A DNA stretch of 64,000 bases from Cellulophaga baltica (GCF_018861125.1 NZ_JAHKQN010000015.1:62001-126000), one strand, 5' to 3'; positions 1 through 10,102 are shown, counted from the first letter of the stretch. The notes: a model not told the origin generated them from the letters alone. Translations and numbers: made by a program.

Positions 1-766
1 CTTTTGCGTACAAATGTGTAACACCTATATTGTTTTCAATAATAATACGACTAAGGTCATTGTCACTAGATGTTTTTAAGTACGACTTTGCTTTAACAAA
101 ATATTCAACTGCTTTTTCGTGGTCACCTAATGAATGTGTAATGGACCCTAAGCTATTGTAGGCACGAGACAATCTAGTGCTGTCATTATCTTTTTTAAAT
201 ATTTCCATAGCCTTAATAACGCTTAATTCCGCGCCGCTATAATCTGATACTCTTCTTTGCGTTAGGCTTAGGCTCAAATATAAACTAGCTACTCTATCTT
301 CAAATTCAAGATTTGAGAAAATGTTTAAAGATTTGTTATAATAAAAAAAAGTACTGTCAATTTGTTTAGTGTTTTCCAAAAAAAGCCCTAAATCCCAATA
401 AGCATCTCCTAAAATACTTGAATCCTTTTGAATTTCAGCTAATTTGATAGCATCATGATTTACTTGTCTAAAAAATAGCGAATCAGTACTGTAAATTGAT
501 TTGTAAGATAAATTTGAAAGGTGCTTTAGTTTTACAGTATCAATTTTTAGTTGATTCACTTGAAGTAAAATCTGTTTGAATAATAGTTTTTGCTCCGTAC
601 TATCAATTTTTGAATTAAAGCTTTTATTTATTAATATGTCTAAGGAGTCTTGCGATACTTTGGGTGTAATTTTCTCAGTGGTTTTAGTTTCGTTTTTGCA
701 AGAAAAGCAAGCATACGAAAGCCATAAAAAAATTAAAAAGGAGATTGTTTTTTTTAATGCTTGCAT
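1..766 (-). CDS. TPR-repeat lipoprotein, C-terminus beyond window edge
   Basis: The frame is open from an ATG at 766 to the window edge, giving about 255 residues without a stop. The N-terminus is a lipoprotein-type signal (MQALKKT, hydrophobic stretch, then Cys20 and Cys23 as lipobox candidates). The rest is helical and reads as tetratricopeptide repeats, for example SRAYNSLGSITHSLGDHEKA. In Bacteroidota, exported TPR arrays like this often continue into a membrane helix and a histidine kinase or LuxR-type DNA-binding domain, but that part is outside the window, so the output function is unknown. It lies downstream of a 56-aa lipoprotein and a LytTR regulator on the same strand, which suggests a signalling role (inference). 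Confidence 0.75.
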   Translation of the reverse strand, partial: MQALKKTISFLIFLWLSYACFSCKNETKTTEKITPKVSQDSLDILINKSFNSKIDSTEQKLLFKQILLQVNQLKIDTVKLKHLSNLSYKSIYSTDSLFFRQVNHDAIKLAEIQKDSSILGDAYWDLGLFLENTKQIDSTFFYYNKSLNIFSNLEFEDRVASLYLSLSLTQRRVSDYSGAELSVIKAMEIFKKDNDSTRLSRAYNSLGSITHSLGDHEKAVEYFVKAKSYLKTSSDNDLSRIIIENNIGVTHLYAK

Positions 767-849
767 CTAAAATATTGAAAGTAGCAAGATATAAAAAAGC
801 CTTAAATATTCTAAATTTAAGGCTCTTGTAATATTTAAAAACTAAAGAT

Positions 850-1020
850 TTATCCTTTTGGGTCTCTAGGTGGTGTTTCAGTATGACAATCATTACACGA
901 AGCATTTTCTAAAGTTTGTAATTCGTATACGCTATCATCTTGCGTTGCGCTTTCTGAAGTACAAGAAAATAAACCTAAATTCATTACTACTACCGCTAAT
1001 ACTGTTGCTATTTTTCTCAT
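850..1020 (-). CDS. 56-aa lipoprotein with a CxxCH motif
   Basis: This short gene has an ATG at 1020 and a TAA at 850-852. The product has a clear lipoprotein signal (MRKIATVLAVVV then GLFSC, Cys20 as the acylation site). It then has a short acidic linker and ends with ASCNDCHTETPPRDPKG. CNDCH (42-46) fits the CxxCH haem c attachment motif, but the protein is too small for a classical cytochrome c fold and has no obvious distal ligand after the motif. Metal binding or a disulphide are alternatives. It sits between a LytTR regulator and a TPR lipoprotein on the same strand. I do not recognise the family. The signal peptide and clean stop support it as a real gene. Confidence 0.7.
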   Translation of the reverse strand: MRKIATVLAVVVMNLGLFSCTSESATQDDSVYELQTLENASCNDCHTETPPRDPKG

Positions 1021-1169
1021 GATTCACTTATTTTTTATTAATTAAATTGGTTCAATTAATTTGGTGATTCAAAAGTAGTACGCGGTAGTTGCGATATATC
1101 TATCGTAAATTTTTGCTTAGTATTTATAGAGCATCTATGAGTATTTCGTCGATTTTTGTAAGAATATAC

Positions 1170-1904
1170 TTAATTAAAAGCTTTAATTGTCGTTTTGGTT
1201 AATAACCTCTTTAATTCATCAATATTAGATTTGTATGATTTTGAAAAAGGTATTTGTGTTCCTGAAATTTTTAAAGAGCAGATTGATTTTCCGTAATTGA
1301 TTCTAAAAATATAATCAGTGTTTAAAATATAACTTTGATGTATTCTAATAAAATTTATAGGCAACCTACTTTCAAAGGCTTTTAAAGTTTTAAAGGCGCT
1401 TATTATGGTATTATCCTTCATTATAACATCAGTAGTGTTGTTGTCTGCTTTTAAATAAAGAATGTCATTTGTATTTAAATATCTATAATCTTTATATGAT
1501 TTTAAGCAGAGCGTTGTATTTGATAGTTGTTCTTTATTATTTAGTTTGTTTAATTTGAGCGTGGTTTTTCTAATATCAAATTCATTCAATGGTAATAACC
1601 AATAATCAAAAAAGCTGTTTTTAATAGCATCATAAGCGTGAGATTTGTTCTTTGAAATGCCAATAATTACAGGCATATGTTTAATGTATTGGTATAATTC
1701 TTGCACCATATTGAAAGTATCTTTTGCTTTTTTGTTTAAAAAGACAAAAATGATATCGGGCATTTGTTTTAAAATAGTATTTAAGCCTTCAGTGCAATTA
1801 CTAGTAACGCCTGTACATTTAAATTCTTTAAAATTAGATAATTGAGTTCTTAATTGGTAGCTAGATTTAGTATCGGCATTTACAATTGTGTATTCATACT
1901 CCAT
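1170..1904 (-). CDS. LytTR-family regulator with degenerate receiver domain
   Basis: The N-terminal ~120 residues resemble a CheY-like receiver, and the C-terminal ~100 residues are a LytTR DNA-binding domain (YLNTNDILYLKADNNTTDV, then INFIRIHQSYILNTDYI). Counting from the preferred Met at 1904, the phospho-acceptor position is Phe55 (DIIFVF in place of the usual DLVLID), and the N-terminal acidic pair is reduced to NAD. Phosphotransfer in the usual way is therefore unlikely. An upstream in-frame ATG at 1931 adds nine residues (MVFWHKIDA) that do not look like receiver sequence. The gene is upstream of the CxxCH lipoprotein and the TPR lipoprotein. The LytTR assignment is firm; the degenerate receiver is read directly from the sequence. 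Confidence 0.85.
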   Translation of the reverse strand: MEYEYTIVNADTKSSYQLRTQLSNFKEFKCTGVTSNCTEGLNTILKQMPDIIFVFLNKKAKDTFNMVQELYQYIKHMPVIIGISKNKSHAYDAIKNSFFDYWLLPLNEFDIRKTTLKLNKLNNKEQLSNTTLCLKSYKDYRYLNTNDILYLKADNNTTDVIMKDNTIISAFKTLKAFESRLPINFIRIHQSYILNTDYIFRINYGKSICSLKISGTQIPFSKSYKSNIDELKRLLTKTTIKAFN

Positions 1905-2006
1905 GGCATCTATTTTATGCCAAAATACCATTTGTAATTAAGAAAAGACTAAATAAAAACCACAGAATAACTAAGGTTTTTATTTTTTAATCAGTTGTAG
2001 ATGAGT

Positions 2007-3497
2007 TTATTCAATATAATGTTGGTATGCTCCAAGGTCAGGGTTTGTAGTTCTATTAAAACCTAGAATATCAACAGGAACAGTTGAGGCAGTTTCTTTG
2101 TCCGCTTTATCAATAGCAAAAGATGTCTCGCTTATTTTAAAGTTATTTAGACTAGTGTTAATATATGAGGCATTTTCATTTACATAAATAGTGTTGAAAT
2201 TTGATTCGTTATCAGTATTACTTGTAGTTTTTATCATGCAGAAACTAAAGCTGTAATTGAATGAGTCACTATTTTCGTTATCTAAAAGACTAAGCTCATT
2301 ATTGCTATTTCCATCAATTATACAGTTGGTGAAATTTGCGTTTTCTAATAAAATATTATTATTAATTTGAAGTGCTGTGCCAGATCTAAACGAAGAGGTC
2401 CAATAATTAGCGATGGTACAATGTCTAAACCTGTAATTTCCGCCATTAGTAATATGTAATGATGTACCACCAGCATTACCAATAACTACATTTGTGGCAG
2501 TTATATTAGAGCTTTTACAGAATAAATTAGTGTTGCTACTATTGTATATTTGAGTATTGTGAAGTGTAAGGTTGTTATCGGTATTTGATAATTCACCTTC
2601 GATATATAAACCAATAGTCGCATTTTTAACAGTTAAATTATTAATTTGATTGTTAATACTATTCTTATGTAGCCATATTGTTCCCCATTGTCCTGGAATA
2701 GTACTGTATTCGGGTTCCAAGCGGTCACCTTCAAAAATAACCTCATTTTCAAGTAGGTCATTATCATTACTAATAGTACCGTTAATTTGTAATGAACTGT
2801 TTGCTTGTGCATATAGTCCGGAGTTATCGTGAAAATAAACTCTTGCACCAGCATCAATATTTAAAATTTTGTTTTTAGGTATAGTGGCATACCCGTAAAT
2901 CACATAAGGTTTTTCGTTGGTAAAATTTAGTTCTTTATCATCCAATTCAAAACCATTTACAACGGTATCCTCACCATCAGAACTTTCTAGAGTTATTGTT
3001 TCAGAAATTCCTGTAGCATCTTTGTTTGGGTATAAGAAGATTGCATCTTGTATTAGTGTCACTAATGATACGCTCTGTTCATTCTCCCCAGTATCAAAAA
3101 TAATTGCATCAGTATATAAAAACTCATTTAATGAATTCTCAGAAATGGTAGCAGTTGTTTCGATAAAAATATAAAGACTGTCGTTTGCAAAAACGGGAGT
3201 GTTGATAAACGTTTCACCCGCTTGCCCGTCTACATTTATTCGGTACTGACTATTAAAACCATTTTGTAAGCTTATGGTGGGTATGCTAATATCATTATCA
3301 GTAGTGTTGTAAACTTTTAAGCTATAGGTACTACTACTAATATTTGCAAAAACAGTATCTAAAAAAACAGTGTCCTTTGAAAAAGATAAATTGCCATTAC
3401 TAGCTTCGTAATCAAAATCTTTACGACATGAACTCCAAAAAATAACCAAACACAATATGCTTAATGTAAGAGTGTATGATTTTATTCTTTGATTCAT
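2007..3497 (-). CDS. Beta-helix lipoprotein, probably surface exposed
   Basis: A 496-aa exported lipoprotein: the signal peptide ends at WSSC (Cys24), followed by RKDFDYE. An acidic stretch just after the Cys resembles the lipoprotein export signal that sends Bacteroidota lipoproteins to the cell surface. Residues ~30-200 look like a beta-sandwich. From ~200 to ~470 the chain has Asn-rich turns and short strands (GTISNDNDLLENEVIFEGD, NCIIDGNSNNELSLLDNEN) typical of a right-handed parallel beta-helix. The C-terminus ends DLGAYQ, common in such proteins. The function is unknown; polysaccharide binding is only a guess. It precedes nothing on the same strand within 70 bases and lies 12 bases after the thioesterase. 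Confidence 0.8.
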   Translation of the reverse strand: MNQRIKSYTLTLSILCLVIFWSSCRKDFDYEASNGNLSFSKDTVFLDTVFANISSSTYSLKVYNTTDNDISIPTISLQNGFNSQYRINVDGQAGETFINTPVFANDSLYIFIETTATISENSLNEFLYTDAIIFDTGENEQSVSLVTLIQDAIFLYPNKDATGISETITLESSDGEDTVVNGFELDDKELNFTNEKPYVIYGYATIPKNKILNIDAGARVYFHDNSGLYAQANSSLQINGTISNDNDLLENEVIFEGDRLEPEYSTIPGQWGTIWLHKNSINNQINNLTVKNATIGLYIEGELSNTDNNLTLHNTQIYNSSNTNLFCKSSNITATNVVIGNAGGTSLHITNGGNYRFRHCTIANYWTSSFRSGTALQINNNILLENANFTNCIIDGNSNNELSLLDNENSDSFNYSFSFCMIKTTSNTDNESNFNTIYVNENASYINTSLNNFKISETSFAIDKADKETASTVPVDILGFNRTTNPDLGAYQHYIE

Positions 3498-3509
3498 AAT
3501 TATATAGTT

Positions 3510-3902
3510 TTACCTAAAAACATCTTTTATTTCTTCTGATACACGAATAGGTCTTAGGCTTTTAGAATCTAATAAAACCCATTCGGTTTTTGAAGTTAAA
3601 ATTAGCTCACCAGTAGTTTCGTCATGCATTTCAACCATACGGATTGATAGCGCACCTTTTGATAATTTTATAAAAGTTTTTAAAGCAATTACGTCATTTA
3701 AAACGGCTGCTTTTTTGTATTCAATAAAATGACTTTTTACAACCCAAATACAATTTTCTAATAATTCTTTTGAAGCTTTTTCCTGCCAATGTTCTTTAGC
3801 AATATCTTGAATCCATTGTACATAAATAACATTATTTACGTGGTTAAGATCATCAATGGCGTCTTGTTCTACTTGTATTTTTTTAAAGTAAGGCTTGTAC
3901 AT
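3510..3902 (-). CDS. Acyl-CoA thioesterase, 4-hydroxybenzoyl-CoA/YbgC-type hotdog fold
   Basis: A 130-aa single hotdog domain. DAIDDLNHVNNVIYVQWIQDI matches the family pattern D-x-x-x-H-V-N-N-x-x-Y-x-x-W around the active site (the Asp before HVNN). This family hydrolyses acyl- or aroyl-CoA thioesters in the cytosol, and the substrate cannot be told from sequence. Its start codon overlaps the stop of the upstream glutamine cyclotransferase gene (TAATG on the minus strand at 3900-3904), so the two are translationally coupled, and the beta-helix lipoprotein follows 12 bases later. The three therefore form an operon, although their functions are not obviously related. Confidence 0.88.
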   Translation of the reverse strand: MYKPYFKKIQVEQDAIDDLNHVNNVIYVQWIQDIAKEHWQEKASKELLENCIWVVKSHFIEYKKAAVLNDVIALKTFIKLSKGALSIRMVEMHDETTGELILTSKTEWVLLDSKSLRPIRVSEEIKDVFR

Positions 3903-4945
3903 TATTTTTTTATGATTTTAACCTCAAAAAGTTTATCCCAGTTTTTACCGGTTACAAAAAAAGTAGCTCTTGTTGGGTTGTAAGCTACACCGTTTAATAC
4001 ATCTAAACCAGCATGCTTGGTAACCTTGTTTTTTAATCCACCAAAATTGATAACACCTTCAATAGCACCACTTTTAGCGTGAATAATCATCATACTTTCT
4101 TTCTGCCAAACGTTAGCGTAAATTTTACCATCTACGTACTCTAGCTCATTTGCTTTGTTGAAAATAGATTTATTAGTTACTGTTTCAATATGACCTTCTT
4201 CAGCTAAAGTTTCAGGGTTCAATAACCAAATTTTTTCACTACCATCACTCTTATAAAGTTCTTTTCCGTCGTTAGTAAATCCCCAACCTTCTTTACTAGA
4301 GCCATATTTAAAGCTGTCTAATTTATCAAAAGTATGAACATCATAAATAAAGCCAATTCCACTTTGCCAAGTTAGCATATAAACTTTGTCATTTAAAATA
4401 GTAATACCCTCTCCAAAATAAGTGTCCTCTAAATCTATTTGTTTTATAATTTTCCCTGTTCTAAAATCAATTTTTCTTAAAGTTGATTGTCCTTTTCTAC
4501 CGGTACTTTCATACAAAGTATCTTTGTAAAACTCTAAACCTTGCGTAAATGCTTGTTGGTCGTGCGGATACTCATTAATAATTTCATAAGAATAAACTTC
4601 AGGACTTTTGCTTGATAGTATTTTTATTTCTTTAGTAATAGCTTCTGTTTTACCATCATAAGTAATATTTGCTTTAAGAGTTTTGCTTCCTAAAACAGGC
4701 ATATCTAAATTAATTTTGTTGTCTGATAGACTTATTTCTTTATCGTCAATAGCATAAGACACAGCTTCAATTTCAATATTCTTTTTATTGGTTATGGAAA
4801 CAGTTACATTTTCATTTTGCTGAAATTGGGTTTTGTTACCTTCTAATTTTATTTCAAAAAGTTCAGAAGCAACTTTATTATTTGTTCCGCAAGCATTAAA
4901 AAATAGGCCTACAAAAGCTAAAGTGATAATAGTAAAAAGTCTCAT
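3902..4945 (-). CDS. Glutaminyl-peptide cyclotransferase lipoprotein (bacterial/plant type)
   Basis: A 347-aa lipoprotein: signal peptide and lipobox LFFNAC with Cys19. Residues ~25-105 are an Ig-like extension with beta strands (VSITNKKNIEIEAVSYAID). From ~110 to the end is the beta-propeller glutamine cyclotransferase domain: EYPHDQQAFTQGLEF, LYESTGRKGQSTLRKID, GWGFTNDGKELYKSDGS, ANVWQKE and GVAYNPTRATFFVTGKNWDKLFEV. All are characteristic of the family, which converts N-terminal Gln of peptides to pyroglutamate. It probably acts in the periplasm or on the outer membrane. It is the first gene of a minus-strand operon with the thioesterase and beta-helix lipoprotein. Confidence 0.92.
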   Translation of the reverse strand: MRLFTIITLAFVGLFFNACGTNNKVASELFEIKLEGNKTQFQQNENVTVSITNKKNIEIEAVSYAIDDKEISLSDNKINLDMPVLGSKTLKANITYDGKTEAITKEIKILSSKSPEVYSYEIINEYPHDQQAFTQGLEFYKDTLYESTGRKGQSTLRKIDFRTGKIIKQIDLEDTYFGEGITILNDKVYMLTWQSGIGFIYDVHTFDKLDSFKYGSSKEGWGFTNDGKELYKSDGSEKIWLLNPETLAEEGHIETVTNKSIFNKANELEYVDGKIYANVWQKESMMIIHAKSGAIEGVINFGGLKNKVTKHAGLDVLNGVAYNPTRATFFVTGKNWDKLFEVKIIKK

Positions 4946-5074
4946 TATTAATATTATTTATTATTTTATGAATATTTATGTTGTAATTTAATCTTCAAAA
5001 TTTTGGAAATCAAACAGATAGCATAATCTTTAAGGTTAAGCAAGTTATTTATTTAAATTAAGAATGTAAAATGA

Positions 5075-5104
5075 TTGTAAAAAAAATAAAACATTGTATA
5101 TTTG
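5075..5104 (+). promoter_or_regulatory. Promoter of the SRP RNA gene
   Basis: TTG at 5075-5077, a 19-nt spacer, then TATATTTG at 5097-5104. This is an exact match to the Bacteroidota vegetative promoter (TTG, ~19 nt, TAnnTTTG). The predicted start, about five bases after the final G, falls at 5109, which is where the terminal helix of the SRP RNA begins. It therefore serves as an internal calibration for other promoters in the window. Confidence 0.85.
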
Positions 5105-5108
5105 CAGC

Positions 5109-5205
5109 CGGCAAGTCCTACGCGACCAGCTCCTGTAGAATCCCCCAGGGTGGGAACGCAGCAAGGGTATATGGTTGTAGCGGTGCGACGTAGGTAGCTT
5201 GCCTT
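5109..5205 (+). ncRNA. ffs: Small SRP RNA (4.5S type)
   Basis: The sequence folds as a long hairpin with end helix GGCAAG (5110-5115) and CTTGCC (5198-5203). It contains the conserved apical region AGGGTGGGAACGCAGCAAGG, the SRP54 (Ffh) binding loop GGAA...GCAGCA typical of bacterial small SRP RNAs. It works with Ffh in co-translational targeting of membrane proteins. It is followed directly by a run of seven T residues (5204-5210), so the end helix also acts as the intrinsic terminator. It has its own near-consensus promoter. The ~97-nt length is right for the small bacterial SRP RNA. Confidence 0.95.
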
Positions 5206-5281
5206 TTTTTAGCTTTAATTTCTTCAAAGCATATTCAATTCCTCTTTTTTCTAGCTTTAATTATTTGTTTATTTGTACTTA

Positions 5282-5293
5282 TATTTTTGTGGT
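5282..5293 (+). promoter_or_regulatory. -7 box directly before the SDR start codon (leaderless promoter)
   Basis: TATTTTTG (5282-5289) matches TAnnTTTG and is separated from the ATG at 5294 by exactly four bases. By analogy with the SRP RNA promoter, transcription would start at the A of the ATG. A TTG at 5265-5267 is too close (14 nt) to be an ideal upstream element. Confidence 0.5.
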
Positions 5294-6103
5294 ATGAATG
5301 ATAAGGTTGTTTTAATTACTGGAGGATCTTCAGGTATAGGTAAATCTATTGGTGTTTTTTTAAAGACAAAAGGATTTAAAGTTTACGGAACTACGAGAAG
5401 TACTGCGAAATATCCCGATTTTAAAGAGTTTAATTTATTAGAATTAGATGTTAAAGTTGAAGAGACTATTTCAAGAGCTGTTGCAAAACTAATTGAATTA
5501 GAAGGTAAGATTGATATTTTAATTAATAACGCTGGTGTAGGAATCACAGGGCCAATAGAGGAAACTCCGAATTCGGAAATAGAAAAAGCATTTGATACTA
5601 ATTTCTACGGACCAATACGGATGGCAAAAGCTGTTTTACCACAAATGCGAAAACAAAATTCAGGATTAATTATAAATATTACTTCAATAGCAGGGTATAT
5701 GGGTTTACCTTACCGTGGTATATATTCGGCAACCAAAGGAGCTTTAGAATTAGTTACTGAGGCAATGCGTATGGAAGTGAAAGATTTTGGGGTGCAAATG
5801 ACGAATTTGGCGCCTGGTGATTTTGCTACAAATATAGCTTCAGGAAGGTATCATACTCCTGTTTTTGAAAATTCAGCATATGAAAAGCCTTACGGAGCAA
5901 CTTTAAAAGCTATTAATGATGGTGTTGATAGTGGTGGAGACCCTATACAAGTAGCGCATGAAGTATTTAAAATTATAAATACGGGGAAACCAAAAGTACA
6001 TTACAAAGTGGGCGATTTTATGCAGAAATTCTCTTTAAAACTAAAAAATATTCTTCCAGATAAAGTGTATGAGAAATTACTATTAAACCATTATAAATTG
6101 TAG
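5294..6103 (+). CDS. Short-chain dehydrogenase/reductase (SDR) family oxidoreductase
   Basis: A 269-aa classical SDR. The Rossmann glycine motif TGGSSGIG is at residues 9-16, NNAG at 78-81, the catalytic Ser at 131 (NITSIAG), Tyr144 and Lys148 (YSATK). It is an NAD(P)-dependent oxidoreductase of unknown substrate, with C-terminal features (KVHYKVGDFMQKFSLKLKNILPDKVYEKL) common in SDRs annotated as acting on lipids or retinol-like substrates. The start was placed at 5294 rather than the in-frame ATG at 5273. The glycine motif then begins near residue 9 as usual, and a TAnnTTTG box occupies 5282-5289, inside the longer reading. It is followed after 46 bases by the aldolase gene. Confidence 0.9.
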   Translation: MNDKVVLITGGSSGIGKSIGVFLKTKGFKVYGTTRSTAKYPDFKEFNLLELDVKVEETISRAVAKLIELEGKIDILINNAGVGITGPIEETPNSEIEKAFDTNFYGPIRMAKAVLPQMRKQNSGLIINITSIAGYMGLPYRGIYSATKGALELVTEAMRMEVKDFGVQMTNLAPGDFATNIASGRYHTPVFENSAYEKPYGATLKAINDGVDSGGDPIQVAHEVFKIINTGKPKVHYKVGDFMQKFSLKLKNILPDKVYEKLLLNHYKL

Positions 6104-6149
6104 CTTTGTATAGAACGTAATTTTTATTAATAATTATAATAAGTCGAAC

Positions 6150-6803
6150 ATGAAATTTTTTATAGATACTGCTAATTTAGCACAGATTAAAGAAGCCCAA
6201 GAATTAGGTGTTTTAGATGGTGTAACCACAAACCCTTCATTAATGGCTAAAGAAGGCATTACTGGAAAAGAAAATATATTAAAGCACTATGTAGATATCT
6301 GTAATATTGTTGATGGAGACGTTTCTGCAGAAGTAATTTCTACTGACTTTGACGAAATGGTTAAAGAGGGTGAAGAATTAGCAGCTCTTCATGAGCAGAT
6401 TGTGGTAAAATTACCAATGATTAAAGATGGAGTGAAAGCATGTAAGTATTTTAGTGATAAAGGTATTAGAACTAATGTAACTTTAGTATTCTCACCAGGC
6501 CAAGCTCTTTTAGCAGCTAAAGCAGGTGCAACATATGTATCTCCATTTATTGGTCGTTTAGATGATATTTCTACTGATGGCTTAAACCTTATTGCTGAAA
6601 TCCGTCATATTTATGATAACTACGCATTTGACACACAAATATTAGCAGCATCTGTAAGGCATACAATGCACGTTATTGATTGTGCTAAGCTTGGTGCAGA
6701 TGTAATGACTGGTGGTTTAGCTTCAATTGAAGGTTTGTTAAAACACCCATTAACTGATAGTGGTCTTGCTAAGTTTTTAGAAGATTACAAAAAAGGAAAT
6801 TAA
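6150..6803 (+). CDS. fsa: Fructose-6-phosphate aldolase / transaldolase-like protein
   Basis: A 217-aa protein of the small transaldolase (TalC/FSA) group. [14 protein letters not shown] (23-36) is the N-terminal phosphate/active-site segment, and Lys87 in VVKLPM is the Schiff-base lysine. [35 protein letters not shown] and [12 protein letters not shown] complete the family pattern. The length fits FSA/TalC rather than the ~320-aa classical transaldolase. Members either cleave fructose 6-phosphate or act as transaldolase in the pentose phosphate pathway, and sequence alone does not decide. A strong terminator follows the gene. Confidence 0.9.
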   Translation: MKFFIDTANLAQIKEAQELGVLDGVTTNPSLMAKEGITGKENILKHYVDICNIVDGDVSAEVISTDFDEMVKEGEELAALHEQIVVKLPMIKDGVKACKYFSDKGIRTNVTLVFSPGQALLAAKAGATYVSPFIGRLDDISTDGLNLIAEIRHIYDNYAFDTQILAASVRHTMHVIDCAKLGADVMTGGLASIEGLLKHPLTDSGLAKFLEDYKKGN

Positions 6804-6829
6804 AACTGTAAAGTTTTATAATATAAAAA

Positions 6830-6861
6830 AACCGTTGAACATATTGTTCAACGGTTTTTTT
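6830..6861 (+). terminator. Intrinsic terminator after the aldolase gene
   Basis: A perfect 12-bp stem, AACCGTTGAACA (6830-6841) pairing with TGTTCAACGGTT (6845-6856), with a 3-nt loop and a T run. A-residues upstream of the stem also allow function for the converging minus-strand gene ending at 6895. Confidence 0.92.
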
Positions 6862-6894
6862 ATGTCTGTTATTTAAATTAAGTATTTATAAAGC

Positions 6895-8277
6895 TTAATT
6901 AATACGATATATATTTTTATAAGCATCTACAATTAACCCATCATTAACAACAATAGCCTTGTTTAAACCGTCAATTATAAGCGTATTTCTAAGTAATTTG
7001 ATATCATCAGCTTGATATTGATTTTCTAATGAAATATCACTTGCTTTAAGTATTTTTTTCCAATCATATTCTAATGTGCTAAGGCTAATGCCAATAAAAG
7101 TAGTATTTGGTTTTAACATTTTTAATTTAGCAACTCTTCTATGAATATTTTTAAAATGTCTTGAATTTTTACCTGTCCAAAAGTAGAATACAATATCTTT
7201 TTTAGTGTTTGAAATGTCTTTTAAAGAAACTTTATTACCTAGACTATCAATTACATCAATTTCAGGAATTGTATGTGAAGGCTGCATTTTAATCACACCT
7301 TCATATAAATCATGTATTTCAGCTATGTGTTTATTGTTGCTAGATAATTCATGAAAACTTTCTAAAAACACTTTATTGTTATCATTATTGTCATGCACCT
7401 TTAAAAAGTAACTCATGGCAACATTTCTAAATAAATTATCTCTTAATTTTTTACCATTTACTAAACTATCAATTAACTTGAGCTTATGAAGATTAAAATG
7501 AAGATGATCTTTTATGTACCTGTCACCTTCGTTTACACAAGCGGTGGCGCAATCATTATAAGCTAGATTGTCAAAATGACGTTTCATGTAATCATAATAA
7601 GGAGTAAAATAAGTTAGTTCCTTATTATCAAAGTCTAAACCTTTTCTAAAAGTGTAAAACTCTTCAGGAATTTCAGTAATAGTCCCTTCTTTTTTCCGCT
7701 TATTATGAACAAAAGGGTATTTTTCTTTATTTATATAACTACTATAGTTAATACTTGCATTGGCAAAAGCTGTTGCTTTTTCTGAAATTTCAACATCAAC
7801 TTTTAATTCAGATAGTAAATTAGTTTTCCTTTTTCTGAGAGAATCGATTTTTTGTGAAAAAGCTAATGGGTCTAATTTGTAGTAAGATTCTATCAGTGGT
7901 TCTTCTTCCTCATTATTTAGGAATACCTCAATTAAAAAGTTATTTATTTCTTCACCGTGACCAGAAAACACTAAAGATTCATCAAAAGACATGGTGTTTA
8001 ATCGAACCATTAAACTATCACCTTTAGATAAGTAAATGTACTGGTATTGAGGTGCGTGTCTAAAATTATATAAGCCTTCGTCTATATTATTTAGTGTGAT
8101 TGAAAACCTATTATGCATGTCCAACTGCGCAGAATCTACAACAATATCATCTTTGTATAGAATAACAGTTTCACTAGTAGGATTTACAATTTCACCGGCA
8201 AAAATAGTAGTTTTATTATCAGAAGAATTACATCCTATAAGACACAAAATTACAAGACAGAAAGAATATTTATACAT
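6895..8277 (-). CDS. Thioredoxin-fold lipoprotein lacking the redox CxxC
   Basis: A 460-aa lipoprotein with lipobox LIGC (Cys16). Residues ~25-110 resemble the N-terminal beta-domain of Bacteroidota TlpA-like proteins (GEIVNPTSETVILYKDDIVVDSAQLD). The middle is helical. From ~335 onward is a thioredoxin fold (IPEIDVIDSLGNKVSLKDIS, then DIVFYFWTGKNS at the active-site position, 361-372). The usual WCxxC is WTGKNS (W367 to S372), so disulphide exchange is not possible at this site. It is probably periplasmic, facing the outer membrane, with binding or scaffold function only (inference). No same-strand neighbour is close. Confidence 0.82.
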   Translation of the reverse strand: MYKYSFCLVILCLIGCNSSDNKTTIFAGEIVNPTSETVILYKDDIVVDSAQLDMHNRFSITLNNIDEGLYNFRHAPQYQYIYLSKGDSLMVRLNTMSFDESLVFSGHGEEINNFLIEVFLNNEEEEPLIESYYKLDPLAFSQKIDSLRKRKTNLLSELKVDVEISEKATAFANASINYSSYINKEKYPFVHNKRKKEGTITEIPEEFYTFRKGLDFDNKELTYFTPYYDYMKRHFDNLAYNDCATACVNEGDRYIKDHLHFNLHKLKLIDSLVNGKKLRDNLFRNVAMSYFLKVHDNNDNNKVFLESFHELSSNNKHIAEIHDLYEGVIKMQPSHTIPEIDVIDSLGNKVSLKDISNTKKDIVFYFWTGKNSRHFKNIHRRVAKLKMLKPNTTFIGISLSTLEYDWKKILKASDISLENQYQADDIKLLRNTLIIDGLNKAIVVNDGLIVDAYKNIYRIN

Positions 8278-8419
8278 ATAAGAAATAACATCTATTGTGG
8301 CGAATTTAATAAACAGGTCAGATTCAAGGTGTTAATGCGGAGTTAAAATATATATAAATGGTTGAAATACTGTATGTATATCAGTGTGTTTATTGTTAGT
8401 TTTAGGGGTAAATTTTGTT

Positions 8420-8427
8420 TATTTTTG
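8420..8427 (+). promoter_or_regulatory. Probable -7 box for the ABC-F gene
   Basis: TATTTTTG matches TAnnTTTG 23 bases before the ATG at 8451. The nearest TTG (8393-8395) is 24 nt upstream, slightly too far, so support is moderate. Confidence 0.45.
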
Positions 8428-8438
8428 CGCAAATTTAA

Positions 8439-10073
<1,635 letters not shown>

Positions 10074-10102
10074 TATTTAATACACCTTAAAATAGAATTT
10101 AT

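Noticed and set aside
684-905. 73-codon minus-strand open frame
   Set aside because: It overlaps the start of the TPR lipoprotein and the end of the CxxCH lipoprotein in another frame, and its composition is not protein-like.
5045-5227. 60-codon minus-strand open frame
   Set aside because: It is antisense to the SRP RNA gene; the RNA explains the sequence conservation.
6101-6108. TAGCTTTG as a promoter for the aldolase gene
   Set aside because: It matches the -7 pattern but overlaps the SDR stop codon and has no upstream TTG at the right distance; chance match likely.
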